From: Kerstersia similis
GTDB lineage: Bacteria > Pseudomonadota > Gammaproteobacteria > Burkholderiales > Burkholderiaceae_B
Length of the DNA: 52,369 nucleotides
NCBI RefSeq assembly: GCF_965139615.1
Contig: NZ_CBCSIQ010000029.1
Location: 1-52,369 of the forward strand
Direction: 5' to 3'
This document shows, piece after piece, positions 8,343-17,039 of this stretch. Within the stretch, counting starts at the first letter, position 1. Each line of letters opens with the position of its first letter. The notes beneath the pieces are model-generated. The model saw nothing but the letters and a program-made list of their open reading frames with translations. It was not told the DNA's origin and did no database searches. The position numbers were made by a program, and so were the translations under genes.

Positions 8343-9017
8343 TTAAGCGCCTGTTGCCTGGGGTTTGCCGGCAGCAAGGGGTGCGGGATGCACCAAATCG
8401 CAGCAGCGCAGCACCATATCGGTGACGGCTTGCACGATCGGTTCATCGTCAATCGGTTCTTCCGGAGACAGGCCGAGCATGAGTCGAACCTGGATTTCGT
8501 AGTCCGCGTAATGCTGCGTGAGCGCCCAGATATGGATGAGCAACAGGTTGGGGTTCATGGAGGGGAGCTTGCCCACCTCTATCCAATGGGCGAGGATGGC
8601 GACTTTTTGCTGGATGGAGGCCAGCGCGCGCGGCCAATAGGTGCCGAGATTGGGGCCGCCATCCATCAGTTCGCGTGTAAAGATGCGGCTGAGCGCAGGG
8701 TGTTGCAGCGCATGCCGGGTCTTTTGCCGGATGTATTCGCGCAGGATGTAGCCGGGGTCGCCATCCGGATCAAAGATCACATCGGCGGACCAGCTGTTCA
8801 AGACGTCATGCAACAGTTCCTGGTACAGCTCCTGTTTGCTGGAGATGTAGTAGTGCAATTGCGGTTTGGAAAGCCCGGCGCGGGCGGCAATATCCTGGGT
8901 GGTGGTGCCGCGAAAGCCGCATTGGTCGAAGGCCGCAATGGCAGCGGTACGTATGGTGGCGGCAATCCGGGTGCGATTGGCCTGCTGGCGGGAAATCTTG
9001 AGGTCGGCAGTCTGCAT
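8343..9017 (-). CDS. TetR-family regulator, RutR-like
   Basis: A 224-residue TetR-type regulator. The N-terminal helix-turn-helix is at about residues 20-65 (AAFDQCGFRGTTTQDIAARA, then GLSKPQLHYYISSKQELY). The C-terminal part (YIRQKTRHALQHPALSRIF, IWALTQHYADYEIQV) resembles the YcdC/RutR ligand-binding domain, which in RutR senses uracil or thymine. The start at 9017 is chosen for its AAGGA site and fit to the family; an upstream extension of the frame is not supported. It is 20-60 bp ahead of the reductase gene in the same direction and divergent from the AtzH-like gene, so it probably controls the whole cluster. The effector is unknown; a pyrimidine-like molecule is likely by homology. Confidence 0.85.
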   Translation of the reverse strand: MQTADLKISRQQANRTRIAATIRTAAIAAFDQCGFRGTTTQDIAARAGLSKPQLHYYISSKQELYQELLHDVLNSWSADVIFDPDGDPGYILREYIRQKTRHALQHPALSRIFTRELMDGGPNLGTYWPRALASIQQKVAILAHWIEVGKLPSMNPNLLLIHIWALTQHYADYEIQVRLMLGLSPEEPIDDEPIVQAVTDMVLRCCDLVHPAPLAAGKPQATGA

Positions 9018-9075
9018 GTCTGGTCCTTGAGAGACGGAGGCGGAGCGATGTTGCTGCCCCGTGCATGCAGATAGC

Positions 9076-9123
9076 CAAGCAAAGGCCATGCCACCTTTGT
9101 GGTGCTGGCATGTTGTTTGCTTG
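9076..9123. promoter_or_regulatory. back-to-back sigma-54-like promoters forming a large dyad
   Basis: On the plus strand TGGCATG at 9106-9112 and TTTGC at 9116-9120 give the GG-N10-GC spacing of sigma-54 -24/-12 promoters, pointing to the AtzH-like gene. On the minus strand the mirror copy (TGGCATG at 9093-9087, TTTGC at 9083-9079) has the same spacing and points to the TetR gene. The arms share one dyad centre at 9099/9100. The alternative is a large bipartite repressor operator. A CACC-TTTG-TGGTG stretch between them is weakly NtrC-site-like. Confidence 0.5.
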
Positions 9124-9177
9124 TATTCCTTGGCAGCGCCCGGCATCGGGGCGCATGACTCTCCATGGAAAGCCAAT

Positions 9178-9558
9178 ATGAAAATCAATGATCCTGCCGT
9201 GCTGGCAGATGTTCGTCTGCTGTTCCAGTGCTATGAACGTGCGCTGGTGGAAAACGATGTGGAGACCCTGGACGCGCTGTTCTGGGACAACGCTGCCACG
9301 GTGCGTTATGGCGTTGGCGAAACGCTATATGGCATGGAAGAGATCCGCGCTTTTCGCGCAGCCCGTCCGGCAACCGGCCTGGCGCGCACCGTCACGCGGA
9401 CGCAGATCACGGTGTTTGGCGACCATAGCGCCACGACGCATATCGAGTTCACCCGCGATGGCGTGTCGCGCATTGGCCGGCAAACCCAGACCTGGATCCG
9501 TTTTCCCGATGCGGGCTGGAAAGTGGTGTCCGCGCATGTGAGCCTGATGGGAGGATGA
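9178..9558 (+). CDS. AtzH/HpxZ-like protein (DUF3225)
   Basis: A 126-residue protein of the SnoaL-like fold related to HpxZ (oxalurate catabolism) and AtzH (cyanuric-acid pathway). Family-typical stretches are ALVENDVETLDALFWDN near the start, RYGVGETLYGMEEIRAFRAA in the middle and a WKVVSAHVSLMG ending. The ATG at 9178 is chosen because the conserved N-terminus starts there; upstream codons look non-coding. AtzH was reported to act on a dicarboxyurea intermediate; HpxZ has no settled reaction. It is divergent from the TetR gene across a 160-bp promoter region. Its presence supports a ureide or heterocyclic nitrogen pathway. Confidence 0.8.
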   Translation: MKINDPAVLADVRLLFQCYERALVENDVETLDALFWDNAATVRYGVGETLYGMEEIRAFRAARPATGLARTVTRTQITVFGDHSATTHIEFTRDGVSRIGRQTQTWIRFPDAGWKVVSAHVSLMGG

Positions 9559-9607
9559 GTGCACCGGCCCGAGACGTCCTCTGGGCAGACTGGCGGGCGC
9601 GGCCCAT

Positions 9608-9637
9608 GAAAAACGCCGCTGGAATATTCCAGCGGCG
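9608..9637 (-). terminator. intrinsic terminator of the MFS gene
   Basis: A perfect 24-bp dyad at 9614-9637 (arms CGCCGCTGGAAT and ATTCCAGCGGCG) is followed on the minus strand by a run of five T (9613-9609). It lies downstream of the MFS stop codon. Confidence 0.75.
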
Positions 9638-9700
9638 CTGAGGCCATCAGGTGGCGGTATGGTGTGACGGCTATCCGGTGCGGATGCCGTCACTGGCCGA

Positions 9701-11014
9701 TCAGGCGGCCTTGGGGCGCCAGCCAAAGCGTGCCAGGGGCAGCAGCGCAATGAAAATGGCGACCAGGGCCGTGATGGCAACATAGTGCGCCGGAGCCAGC
9801 GGGTCCTTTTGCAACCAGAGCTGGGTCAGTACGGGCGTCAGGCCACCGAAGATGGCGTAGGCCACGTTATAGGCGAAGCTCAGGCCGGAGAAACGGATGG
9901 CCGGCGGGAACGCATGGGTAGATGCGATCGGGGTCGTGGCAATGGCGCCGCAGAACAGGCCCATGAGTGCATATTGCAGGATCAGGTGCGTGGCGTCGAT
10001 GCCGGGCAGGCTCAGATAGAACCAGTAGGAGGTGATGATCAGGCCGCCCCAGCTGATGATCATGCTGGCTCGGATGCTGATGCGGTCGCACAGCCAGCCG
10101 AAGAACACGCAGCCCAGCGTCAGGGTCAGGGTGGCGGCGCAATTGGCCTGCAGCGCCAGGGTGCGCGGGATCGCATAGCGGGCTTGCAGCAGCGTGGGCG
10201 TCATCAGGATCAGCACCACGACCGCCGTGGACAAGGACCAGGTCAGGCCGGCAGTGACCATGCATGCCTTGCGATGCTCGCGGATCACCGTCTTGACCGG
10301 CATTTCCGTGGCCAGCATGCGCTTGGCGGCCAGCTCCTTGAAGATGGGCGTTTCGCCCAGGAAGCGGCGCAGATAGACCGAGATCAGGCCGAACACGCCG
10401 CCCAGGATGAACGGAATGCGCCATGCAAAGTCATTGACTTCTTCAGTGGTGTAGAAGCTGGAAATGGCGATGGACATGATGCTGCCCAGCAGAATGCCGC
10501 CAGTGATGCCGGAGGTCAGCGCGCCGACGCCGAACCCGTAATGCTTGCGCGGCACGTGTTCGGCAACGAAGACCCACGCGCCGGGCATTTCACCGCCGAT
10601 GGCCGCACCTTGCAGCACGCGCATCAAGAGCAGGATCAGCGGTGCGGCGATGCCGATATCTGCATAGGTGGGCGTCAGACCGATGACCAGCGTGGGCAGG
10701 GACATCAGGAAAATGGAGAGTGCAAACATGCGTTTGCGGCCCAGGCGGTCGCCGAAGTGGGCGATGATAATGCCGCCCAGGGGGCGCGCCAGGTAACCGG
10801 CGGCAAAGATGCCCAGGGTTTGCAGCTGGGACAGCCATTCCGGCATTTCCGGCGGGAAGAACAGATGCCCGATGGTGATGGCGAAGAAAACGAAGATGAC
10901 GAAGTCGTAGAACTCAAGCGTGCCGCCCAGCGCGGAGAGCGCAAGGGTTTTGTAGTCTTCTTTGTTGAGCGGGCGATTGTCGAGGTCTGAAGGAGTGGTT
11001 GAGGCGGAGGTCAT
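9701..11014 (-). CDS. MFS transporter, metabolite:H+ symporter (MHS) type
   Basis: A 437-residue membrane transporter with about 12 hydrophobic segments. The MHS family (ProP, KgtP, ShiA) is indicated by the first helix LGGTLEFYDFVIFVFFA and the loop HFGDRLGRKRMFALSI with the MFS RxGRK motif. The central region has GAAIGGEMPGAWVFVAEHVP, another hallmark. The start at 11014 is chosen because the upstream extension is not conserved in character; no strong ribosome-binding site is seen. It converges on the AtzH-like gene and has its own terminator. Substrate unknown, perhaps an organic acid, or the compound handled by the adjacent operon. Confidence 0.85.
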   Translation of the reverse strand: MTSASTTPSDLDNRPLNKEDYKTLALSALGGTLEFYDFVIFVFFAITIGHLFFPPEMPEWLSQLQTLGIFAAGYLARPLGGIIIAHFGDRLGRKRMFALSIFLMSLPTLVIGLTPTYADIGIAAPLILLLMRVLQGAAIGGEMPGAWVFVAEHVPRKHYGFGVGALTSGITGGILLGSIMSIAISSFYTTEEVNDFAWRIPFILGGVFGLISVYLRRFLGETPIFKELAAKRMLATEMPVKTVIREHRKACMVTAGLTWSLSTAVVVLILMTPTLLQARYAIPRTLALQANCAATLTLTLGCVFFGWLCDRISIRASMIISWGGLIITSYWFYLSLPGIDATHLILQYALMGLFCGAIATTPIASTHAFPPAIRFSGLSFAYNVAYAIFGGLTPVLTQLWLQKDPLAPAHYVAITALVAIFIALLPLARFGWRPKAA

Positions 11015-11196
11015 GAAAAGTGCTGCAAGTCTGCATCCGTGGAAACAAGGGGGGGAACGCAGCGGACGTTCCTCGGCATATTGAAGGGTGGCAGCCGTCA
11101 CATTCGTGGCGGGAAAAAGCCCTGTGCGACATCGTAGCGTAAGGACAATGAATCATTTGCATCTCCAGGACACGGCGTCAACTGGAGTTTCCATGC

Positions 11197-11234
11197 AAAA
11201 AAACGCCGCCCATCAGGGCGGCGTCATTTTTTTC
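11197..11234. terminator. bidirectional terminator at the end of the sec operon
   Basis: Arms ACGCCGCCC (11203-11211) and GGGCGGCGT (11216-11224) with loop ATCA. A run of A precedes (T run for the minus strand) and a run of seven T follows on the plus strand. It lies 28 bp after the secF stop. Confidence 0.85.
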
Positions 11235-11251
11235 CTGCGCAGAGTGGCGGA

Positions 11252-12190
11252 TCAGCCTTCGATCACATCTGCCGGATTTTCTTCCTTGACCGGCTTGACC
11301 AGATCCTCGCGTTTCACGCCCAGCCACATGGCGATGGAGGCGGCAACGAAGACCGAGGAATAGATACCGAACCAGATACCGATGGTCAGGGCCAGCGAGA
11401 AGTAATGCAGCGAGGGGCCACCGAAGAAGAACATGGCCAGCACCATCATCTGGGTCGAACCGTGGGTAATGATGGTTCGGGAGATGGTCTGGGTGATGGC
11501 GCCGTTGATGACTTCCTGGACGCTGGCCTTGCGCTGCTTGCGGAAGTTTTCGCGGATCCGGTCCATGATAACCACGGACTCGTTGACCGAGTAGCCCAGC
11601 ACGGCCAGGACGCCGGCCAGCACGGGCAGCGAGAACTCCCACTGGAAGAACGCGAAGAAGCCCAGAATGATGACCACATCGTGCAGGTTGGCGATCACGC
11701 CGGCGACGGCGAACTTCCACTCGAAGCGAAAGCCCAGGTACACCATGATGCCCAGCACGACGACCAGCAGGGCCATCAGGCCGTTTTCCACCAGTTCCCG
11801 GCCCACCTGCGGGCCGACGAATTCCACTCGGCGCAGTTCGACGCTGGGATCGGCGGCCTGCAGGGCAGCCAGTACCGTTTCGCTTTGCGTGGCAGAGGTC
11901 TGGCCTTCCGCCAGCGGCAGACGGATCATGACGTCGCGCGAGGTGCCGAAGTTCTGCACCTGGAAATCGCTATAACCCAGGCCGGCCACGGACTTGCGGA
12001 CATCATCCAGCGGGGCGCTCTGGGTATAGGCCACTTCCAGCACCGTGCCACCGGTGAATTCGATGGAAAGGTGGAATCCTTTGGAAACGATGAAGAAAAC
12101 CGCGGCAACGAAAGTGACCAGACTGATCAGGTTCAGCACCAGCGCATGGCGCATGAACGGGATAGTGCGGTGTATGCGGAAAAATTCCAT
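11252..12190 (-). CDS. secF: protein translocase subunit SecF
   Basis: A 312-residue inner-membrane protein. It has the N-terminal helix, the periplasmic domain opening with FTGGTVLEVAY, and C-terminal helices containing LGYSVNESVVIMDRIRENFR, the hallmark of SecF. SecF works with SecD and YajC to pull proteins across the membrane using the proton gradient. Length is normal. It follows secD by 8 bp in the order yajC-secD-secF and ends before a strong terminator. Confidence 0.97.
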   Translation of the reverse strand: MEFFRIHRTIPFMRHALVLNLISLVTFVAAVFFIVSKGFHLSIEFTGGTVLEVAYTQSAPLDDVRKSVAGLGYSDFQVQNFGTSRDVMIRLPLAEGQTSATQSETVLAALQAADPSVELRRVEFVGPQVGRELVENGLMALLVVVLGIMVYLGFRFEWKFAVAGVIANLHDVVIILGFFAFFQWEFSLPVLAGVLAVLGYSVNESVVIMDRIRENFRKQRKASVQEVINGAITQTISRTIITHGSTQMMVLAMFFFGGPSLHYFSLALTIGIWFGIYSSVFVAASIAMWLGVKREDLVKPVKEENPADVIEG

Positions 12191-12198
12191 GATGCGTC

Positions 12199-14070
12199 TC
12201 AGTCCTTCCCGGGTTTCCAGATGGTGCCGATGGATATCTTGGTGGCCTTGCGGTGCAGGTGGCCGTACCAGAGGTTGACCAGCGCGCGCACGCCCACCAC
12301 CGATGAGAACATCGAAGTCAGGATGCCCAGGCAGTGCACGACGGCGAAGCCGCGTACCGGGCCGGTGCCGAACGCCAGCAGCGCCAGGCCGACGATCAGC
12401 GTGGTCAGGTTGGAGTCAAGAATGGTGCCCCATGCACGCTCGAAGCCCAGGTTGATCGCCTGTTGCGGCGTGGCGCCATTGCGCAGTTCCTCTCGGATCC
12501 GCTCATTGATCAGCACGTTGGCGTCAATCGCCATGCCCAGCGTCAGCGCGATAGCGGCGATGCCCGGCAGGGTGAGGGTAGCCTGTAGCATGGACAGCAG
12601 CGCCAGCAGCAGCAGCACGTTGAACACCAGGCCGATGGTCGAGAAGATACCGATCAGGTGGTAGTACAGAATGATGAAGACGGCGATGGCCAGGAAGCCA
12701 TACAGCGTGGCATTGAAGCCTTGCGCGATGTTTTCCGCGCCCAGGCTCGGGCCGATGGTGCGTTCCTCGATGATTTCCATCGGGGCAGCCAGCGCGCCGG
12801 CGCGCAGCAGCAGCGCTATATCGGCGGCTTCTTCCGGGCCCATGCTGCCGGAAATCTGCACTTGCCCGCCCGGAATCTCGGAGTTGATGACCGGTGCCGT
12901 CACGACCTCGCCCTTGCCCTTTTCGAACAGGAGGATGGCCATGCGCTTGTTGATGTTGTCGCGGGTGATGTCGCGGAAGATGCGCGCGCCCTTGCCGTCG
13001 AGCGTCAGGTGGACGGCCGGCAATTGGGTCTGCTGGTCGCGGCCGGGCTGGGCGTCCTGCAGGTTCTCACCGGTCAGCAGCACCTGGCGGCGTACCAGCA
13101 GGGGACGGCCGTTGCGGTCTTCGTAGCGCTCCAGCCCGAACGGCACGCGGCCGGCGGCCAGGGCGGACAGGGCCGCCGGGCTGTCATCGACCATGCGGAT
13201 TTCCAGCGTGGCGGTACGGCCCAGCAATTCCTTGGCGCGTGCCACATCCTGCACGCCCGGCAGCTGCACCACGATACGGTCGCCGCCTTGTTGCTGGATG
13301 ATGGGCTCGGCCACGCCCAGTTCGTTGATACGGTTGTGCAGCGTCGTGATGTTCTGGCGCAGTGCATTCGTCTGGACGGCGCTGACGGCGGTGGGGCTCA
13401 GGACGCCGGCCAGTTGCAGCGGATTGCTGGGGCTGTCGCTGAACTCCAGGTCGGGCAGGCGGCTGCGCAGGGCGCTCAGGGCGCGGTTGCGTGCGTCTTC
13501 GTCAGCGAAGGTGGCCGTCACACTGTGGCCGCTGCGTTCCACGCTGGCGTTGGTGATCTTCTGGTCACGCAGCAGACTGCGCACATCCCCGGCCAGCGAG
13601 TCGTAACGGGCATTGAGCGCGCCGTTCATATCGACTTGCAGCAGGAAGTGCACACCACCGCGCAGATCCAGCCCCAGGAACATGGGGTGCGCACCCAGTG
13701 CACTCAGCCATTGCGGCGAGGCCGACAGCAGGTTGAGGGCAACGGTATAGGAGGGGTTGGCAGGGTCGGGGTTCAGCGTGCGCTCCAGCAGGTCGCGGGC
13801 CTGCAGCTGAACATCGGTATTGGCGAAACGCGCGCGCACCGTACCGATCGTGCCGCTTTGTTCGAAACTGGTTCCGGTCGTTTCCAGACCGGCGTCCCGC
13901 AACACATTTTCCACCCGGGCCAGCGTATTCTGGTCAACGCGCAGCGTGGCGCGGGCACTGGATATCTGGACGGCGGGAGATTCACCGAAGAAGTTCGGCA
14001 GGGTATAGAGCAGGCCAATCACCAGCGCAACGGCGACGGTGATGTACTTCCATATTGGGTAGCGGTTCAT
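12199..14070 (-). CDS. secD: protein translocase subunit SecD
   Basis: A 623-residue inner-membrane protein. It has the first helix at about residues 7-27, the large periplasmic P1 domain with GLDLRGGVHFLLQVD, and the C-terminal six-helix region containing MAIDANVLINERIREELRNG. Length matches SecD of other betaproteobacteria. It forms the SecDF-YajC complex. It sits 63 bp after yajC and 8 bp before secF. Confidence 0.97.
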   Translation of the reverse strand: MNRYPIWKYITVAVALVIGLLYTLPNFFGESPAVQISSARATLRVDQNTLARVENVLRDAGLETTGTSFEQSGTIGTVRARFANTDVQLQARDLLERTLNPDPANPSYTVALNLLSASPQWLSALGAHPMFLGLDLRGGVHFLLQVDMNGALNARYDSLAGDVRSLLRDQKITNASVERSGHSVTATFADEDARNRALSALRSRLPDLEFSDSPSNPLQLAGVLSPTAVSAVQTNALRQNITTLHNRINELGVAEPIIQQQGGDRIVVQLPGVQDVARAKELLGRTATLEIRMVDDSPAALSALAAGRVPFGLERYEDRNGRPLLVRRQVLLTGENLQDAQPGRDQQTQLPAVHLTLDGKGARIFRDITRDNINKRMAILLFEKGKGEVVTAPVINSEIPGGQVQISGSMGPEEAADIALLLRAGALAAPMEIIEERTIGPSLGAENIAQGFNATLYGFLAIAVFIILYYHLIGIFSTIGLVFNVLLLLALLSMLQATLTLPGIAAIALTLGMAIDANVLINERIREELRNGATPQQAINLGFERAWGTILDSNLTTLIVGLALLAFGTGPVRGFAVVHCLGILTSMFSSVVGVRALVNLWYGHLHRKATKISIGTIWKPGKD

Positions 14071-14133
14071 TGCCGGTCTGTCTTGAAAAGTCGGATATGG
14101 CCCCGGATGAGGCCATATCGGCGGGTATGACGC

Positions 14134-14484
14134 TTACAGGGACTTAATGGTTCCCTTGGGCAGCACGGTCGTGACTGCAGTTTTCTGCAGCAGGATCTCC
14201 ACGGGCTTCTCGGCCAGCTCGGCCACTTCCACAGCGACGTAGGCGTCGGTCACGCGGACAACCTTGCCCAGGATGCCGCCGGCGGTCATGACTTCATCGC
14301 CCTTGGACAGTGCGGCGACGAGGTTGCGGTGTTCTTTCTGGCGCTTCATCTGAGGGCGGATCATCAGAAAATAGAGGATCACGAACATCAGAATGATGGG
14401 CAGCATTCCCATCAGGGCGCCGCCGGTTTCTCCGCCGGGCGCGGCTTGGGCCAGGATAAGGCCGGTCGTTTCAGTTGCGAGCAT
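14134..14484 (-). CDS. yajC: preprotein translocase subunit YajC
   Basis: A 116-residue protein with a single membrane helix at about residues 25-43 (MLPIILMFVILYFLMIRPQM) followed by the YajC soluble domain (KGDEVMTAGGILGKVVRV). It is the small accessory subunit of SecDF. It lies 173 bp after tgt and 63 bp before secD on the same strand, in the usual order tgt-yajC-secD-secF. Confidence 0.95.
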   Translation of the reverse strand: MLATETTGLILAQAAPGGETGGALMGMLPIILMFVILYFLMIRPQMKRQKEHRNLVAALSKGDEVMTAGGILGKVVRVTDAYVAVEVAELAEKPVEILLQKTAVTTVLPKGTIKSL

Positions 14485-14657
14485 GAATTCTCCCGTTGAT
14501 GTTTAGTTATAGATGTTTGAAAAAAGCACCGGCGGGCGGCCGGCAAATTGAAATCCAAACCATTTATTGTAGCGGTACACGAAGGCAAGAGTATGCCAGC
14601 ACGCCCCAACGTGCCGACATCTCCCTGGCGCAGGCAGCTGCCTGGTGCCGCATACCG

Positions 14658-15794
14658 TCAATCCACGCCGCGCGCGCGGTCTGCCGCGAATTGCTCGCGC
14701 CAGGCCTGGAAGGTTCCGGCCGCAATCGCGTCGCGCATTTCCTGCATGATCTGCAGGTAGAAGTGCAGGTTGTGCAGCGTGTTCAGGCGGGCGCCTGTAA
14801 TTTCGTTGGCGCGTTGCAAATGGTGCAGATAGGCCCGTGAGAACTGGCGGCAGGTGTGACAGGCGCAATGCATGTCCAGCGGCCGGGTGTCATCGCGATA
14901 CTTGGCATTGCGGATCTTCACATCGCCATGGCGGGTGAACAGCCAGCCGTTGCGGGCATTACGCGTGGGCATGACGCAATCGAACATATCCACCCCGTTG
15001 GCCACACCTTCCACCAGATCTTCCGGGGTGCCTACGCCCATCAGGTAGCGCGGTTTGTGCTGCGGCATGCGCGGTGCGACATGCTGCAGGATGCGGATCA
15101 TTTCTTCCTTGGGTTCGCCCACAGACAGGCCGCCGATGGCATAGCCATGGAAACCGATATCGGTCAGCCCGGCCAGGGATTCGTCGCGCAGCGATTCGTA
15201 CATGCCGCCTTGCACGATACCGAACAAGGCATTGGGATTTTCCAGTTGGTCGAAGGCATCCCGGGAGCGGCGGGCCCAGCGCAGCGACATGCGCATCGAG
15301 GCGGCGGCTTCGTCCACCGTGGCGGGCCGGCCCTTGATTTCATAAGGAGTGCATTCGTCGAACACCATGGCGATGTCGGAGTTCAGGCCGCGCTGGATGC
15401 GCATGGATTCTTCCGGCGTCAGGAACAGCCGGGCGCCGTCGATGGGCGAAGCAAAGCGCACGCCTTCCTCGGTAATCTTGCGCATGCCTTGCAGGCTGAA
15501 TACCTGGAAGCCGCCGGAGTCGGTCAGGATAGGGCGCTGCCATTGCATGAAGCCGTGCAGGCCACCATGCTTCTGCATGATCTCCACGCCGGGGCGCAGC
15601 CACAGGTGAAAGGTATTGCCCAGCACGATCTGGGCACCGATTTCTTCCAGTTCGTGCGGCAGCATCGCCTTGACGCTGCCATAGGTGCCCACGGGCATGA
15701 AGATCGGGGTTTCTACGACCCCGTGATTCAGTGTCATGCGGCCACGTCGGGCCAGGCCGTCAGTGGCCAGCAGTTCAAAATTCAGTCCGGTCAT
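14658..15794 (-). CDS. tgt: queuine tRNA-ribosyltransferase (TGT)
   Basis: A 378-residue enzyme that exchanges guanine-34 for preQ1 in GUN-anticodon tRNAs. Seen: the opening FELLATDGLARRGRMTLNHG, the active-site region ILTDSGGFQVFSL with its catalytic Asp, MGVGTPEDLVEGVANGVDMF (nucleophile Asp region), and the zinc ligands in CACHTCRQFSRAYLHHL. The start at 15794 is four bases after the queA stop, so it is coupled to queA. Length is typical. Confidence 0.97.
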   Translation of the reverse strand: MTGLNFELLATDGLARRGRMTLNHGVVETPIFMPVGTYGSVKAMLPHELEEIGAQIVLGNTFHLWLRPGVEIMQKHGGLHGFMQWQRPILTDSGGFQVFSLQGMRKITEEGVRFASPIDGARLFLTPEESMRIQRGLNSDIAMVFDECTPYEIKGRPATVDEAAASMRMSLRWARRSRDAFDQLENPNALFGIVQGGMYESLRDESLAGLTDIGFHGYAIGGLSVGEPKEEMIRILQHVAPRMPQHKPRYLMGVGTPEDLVEGVANGVDMFDCVMPTRNARNGWLFTRHGDVKIRNAKYRDDTRPLDMHCACHTCRQFSRAYLHHLQRANEITGARLNTLHNLHFYLQIMQEMRDAIAAGTFQAWREQFAADRARGVD

Positions 15795-15798
15795 TGGG

Positions 15799-16851
15799 TC
15801 ACGCTGCGGGGGATTCGATGAACATGGCGTCGCCATAGCTGAAGAAGCGGTAGCGCTCGGCTACGGCATGCGCATAGGCGCGCTGTATGGGTTCCACGCC
15901 TGCCAGGGCCGACACCAGCATCAGCAGGGTCGATTGCGGCAGGTGGAAGTTGGTAATCAGGGCATCAATATAGTGGAAACGATAGCCGGGCGTGATGAAT
16001 AGCCTGGTATCGCCGGTTACGGGCTGCCTGGCAGGCGGCGTCTTGCCGTCGAGCTGGGCGGCGGCCGACTCCAGGGCGCGGACGCTGGTGGTGCCCACGG
16101 CGATGACACGGCCGCCGGCGGCGCGTGCCTGCTCGATGGCGGCCAGCGTGGCGGCCGGTACGGTATAGCGCTCGGCGTGCATGACATGATCTTCGATGCG
16201 ATCAGCGCGTACCGGCTGGAAGGTGCCCGCGCCAACATGCAGGGTCACGAAGGCCCGGGCGACGCCCTGGGCCGCCAAGCGTTCCAGCATGGCCTCATCG
16301 AAATGCAGGCCGGCAGTGGGAGCGGCCACGGCGCCCGGTTCGCGGGCATAGACCGTCTGGTAGCGGCTGTCGTCCTCGGCGTCCGGACTGTGCTCGATAT
16401 AGGGGGGCAGCGGCGTGGCGCCATGCTGGTCGAGCAGCGACAGCGCGTCGTCCGGGAAGCGCAGATGGAACAAAGCGCCGTCTCGTCCCAGAACTTCGGC
16501 GTCGAAAGCGTCCGCCAGGCGGATGCCGCTGCCGGGCTTGGGCGACTTGCTGGAGCGGATGTGGGCCAGGACTTCAGTGCCGCTGAGAATGCGTTCGACC
16601 AGCACCTCGATCCTGCCGCCGCTGTGCTTGGTGCCGAACAGCCTGGCCTTGATGACCCGGGTATCGTTGAAGATCAGCAGATCGGCAGGACGCAGCAGTG
16701 TCGGTAACTGGCTGAAATGCATATCCAGCAGGCTGGATTGTGAATCCAGCCGCAGCAGCCGGCTGGCATCGCGGCGGGCGGCCGGTGCTTGGGCAATCAG
16801 TTCCGGAGGCAGCGTATAGTCGTAATCGGAAAGCAGCAGGGGAGTGGACAC
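15799..16851 (-). CDS. queA: S-adenosylmethionine:tRNA ribosyltransferase-isomerase QueA
   Basis: A 350-residue enzyme that adds the epoxycyclopentanediol ring to preQ1-34 in tRNA, the step after TGT. Recognised by LSDYDYTLPPELIAQAPA at the N-terminus, LIFNDTRVIKARLFG, PTAGLHFDEAML, and FHLPQSTLLMLVSALAG near the end. The start is uncertain: GTG 16851 fits the family's usual N-terminus but has no clear ribosome-binding site; ATG 16914 (with AAGG upstream) and ATG 16932 are in frame and would add an unconserved extension. It is divergent from dacB and immediately upstream of tgt. Confidence 0.95.
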   Translation of the reverse strand: MSTPLLLSDYDYTLPPELIAQAPAARRDASRLLRLDSQSSLLDMHFSQLPTLLRPADLLIFNDTRVIKARLFGTKHSGGRIEVLVERILSGTEVLAHIRSSKSPKPGSGIRLADAFDAEVLGRDGALFHLRFPDDALSLLDQHGATPLPPYIEHSPDAEDDSRYQTVYAREPGAVAAPTAGLHFDEAMLERLAAQGVARAFVTLHVGAGTFQPVRADRIEDHVMHAERYTVPAATLAAIEQARAAGGRVIAVGTTSVRALESAAAQLDGKTPPARQPVTGDTRLFITPGYRFHYIDALITNFHLPQSTLLMLVSALAGVEPIQRAYAHAVAERYRFFSYGDAMFIESPAA

Positions 16852-17039
16852 GGGACGGAGGAATATCTGGCGCGCAAGGCGTGGTGGGCCGGCGCAATAC
16901 GCCGGCAGGTTCATGCATTTTAGACCTTGCATGAAGGGTTTGTGGGCGAGGACGGGTTTTGGTTATGCTGGCGCAGGCGCGGCACCATGGCGTGCCGCTT
17001 CCGGCAGCGGAAAGACCCGGGAAGAACAGCGGAAAGAAT

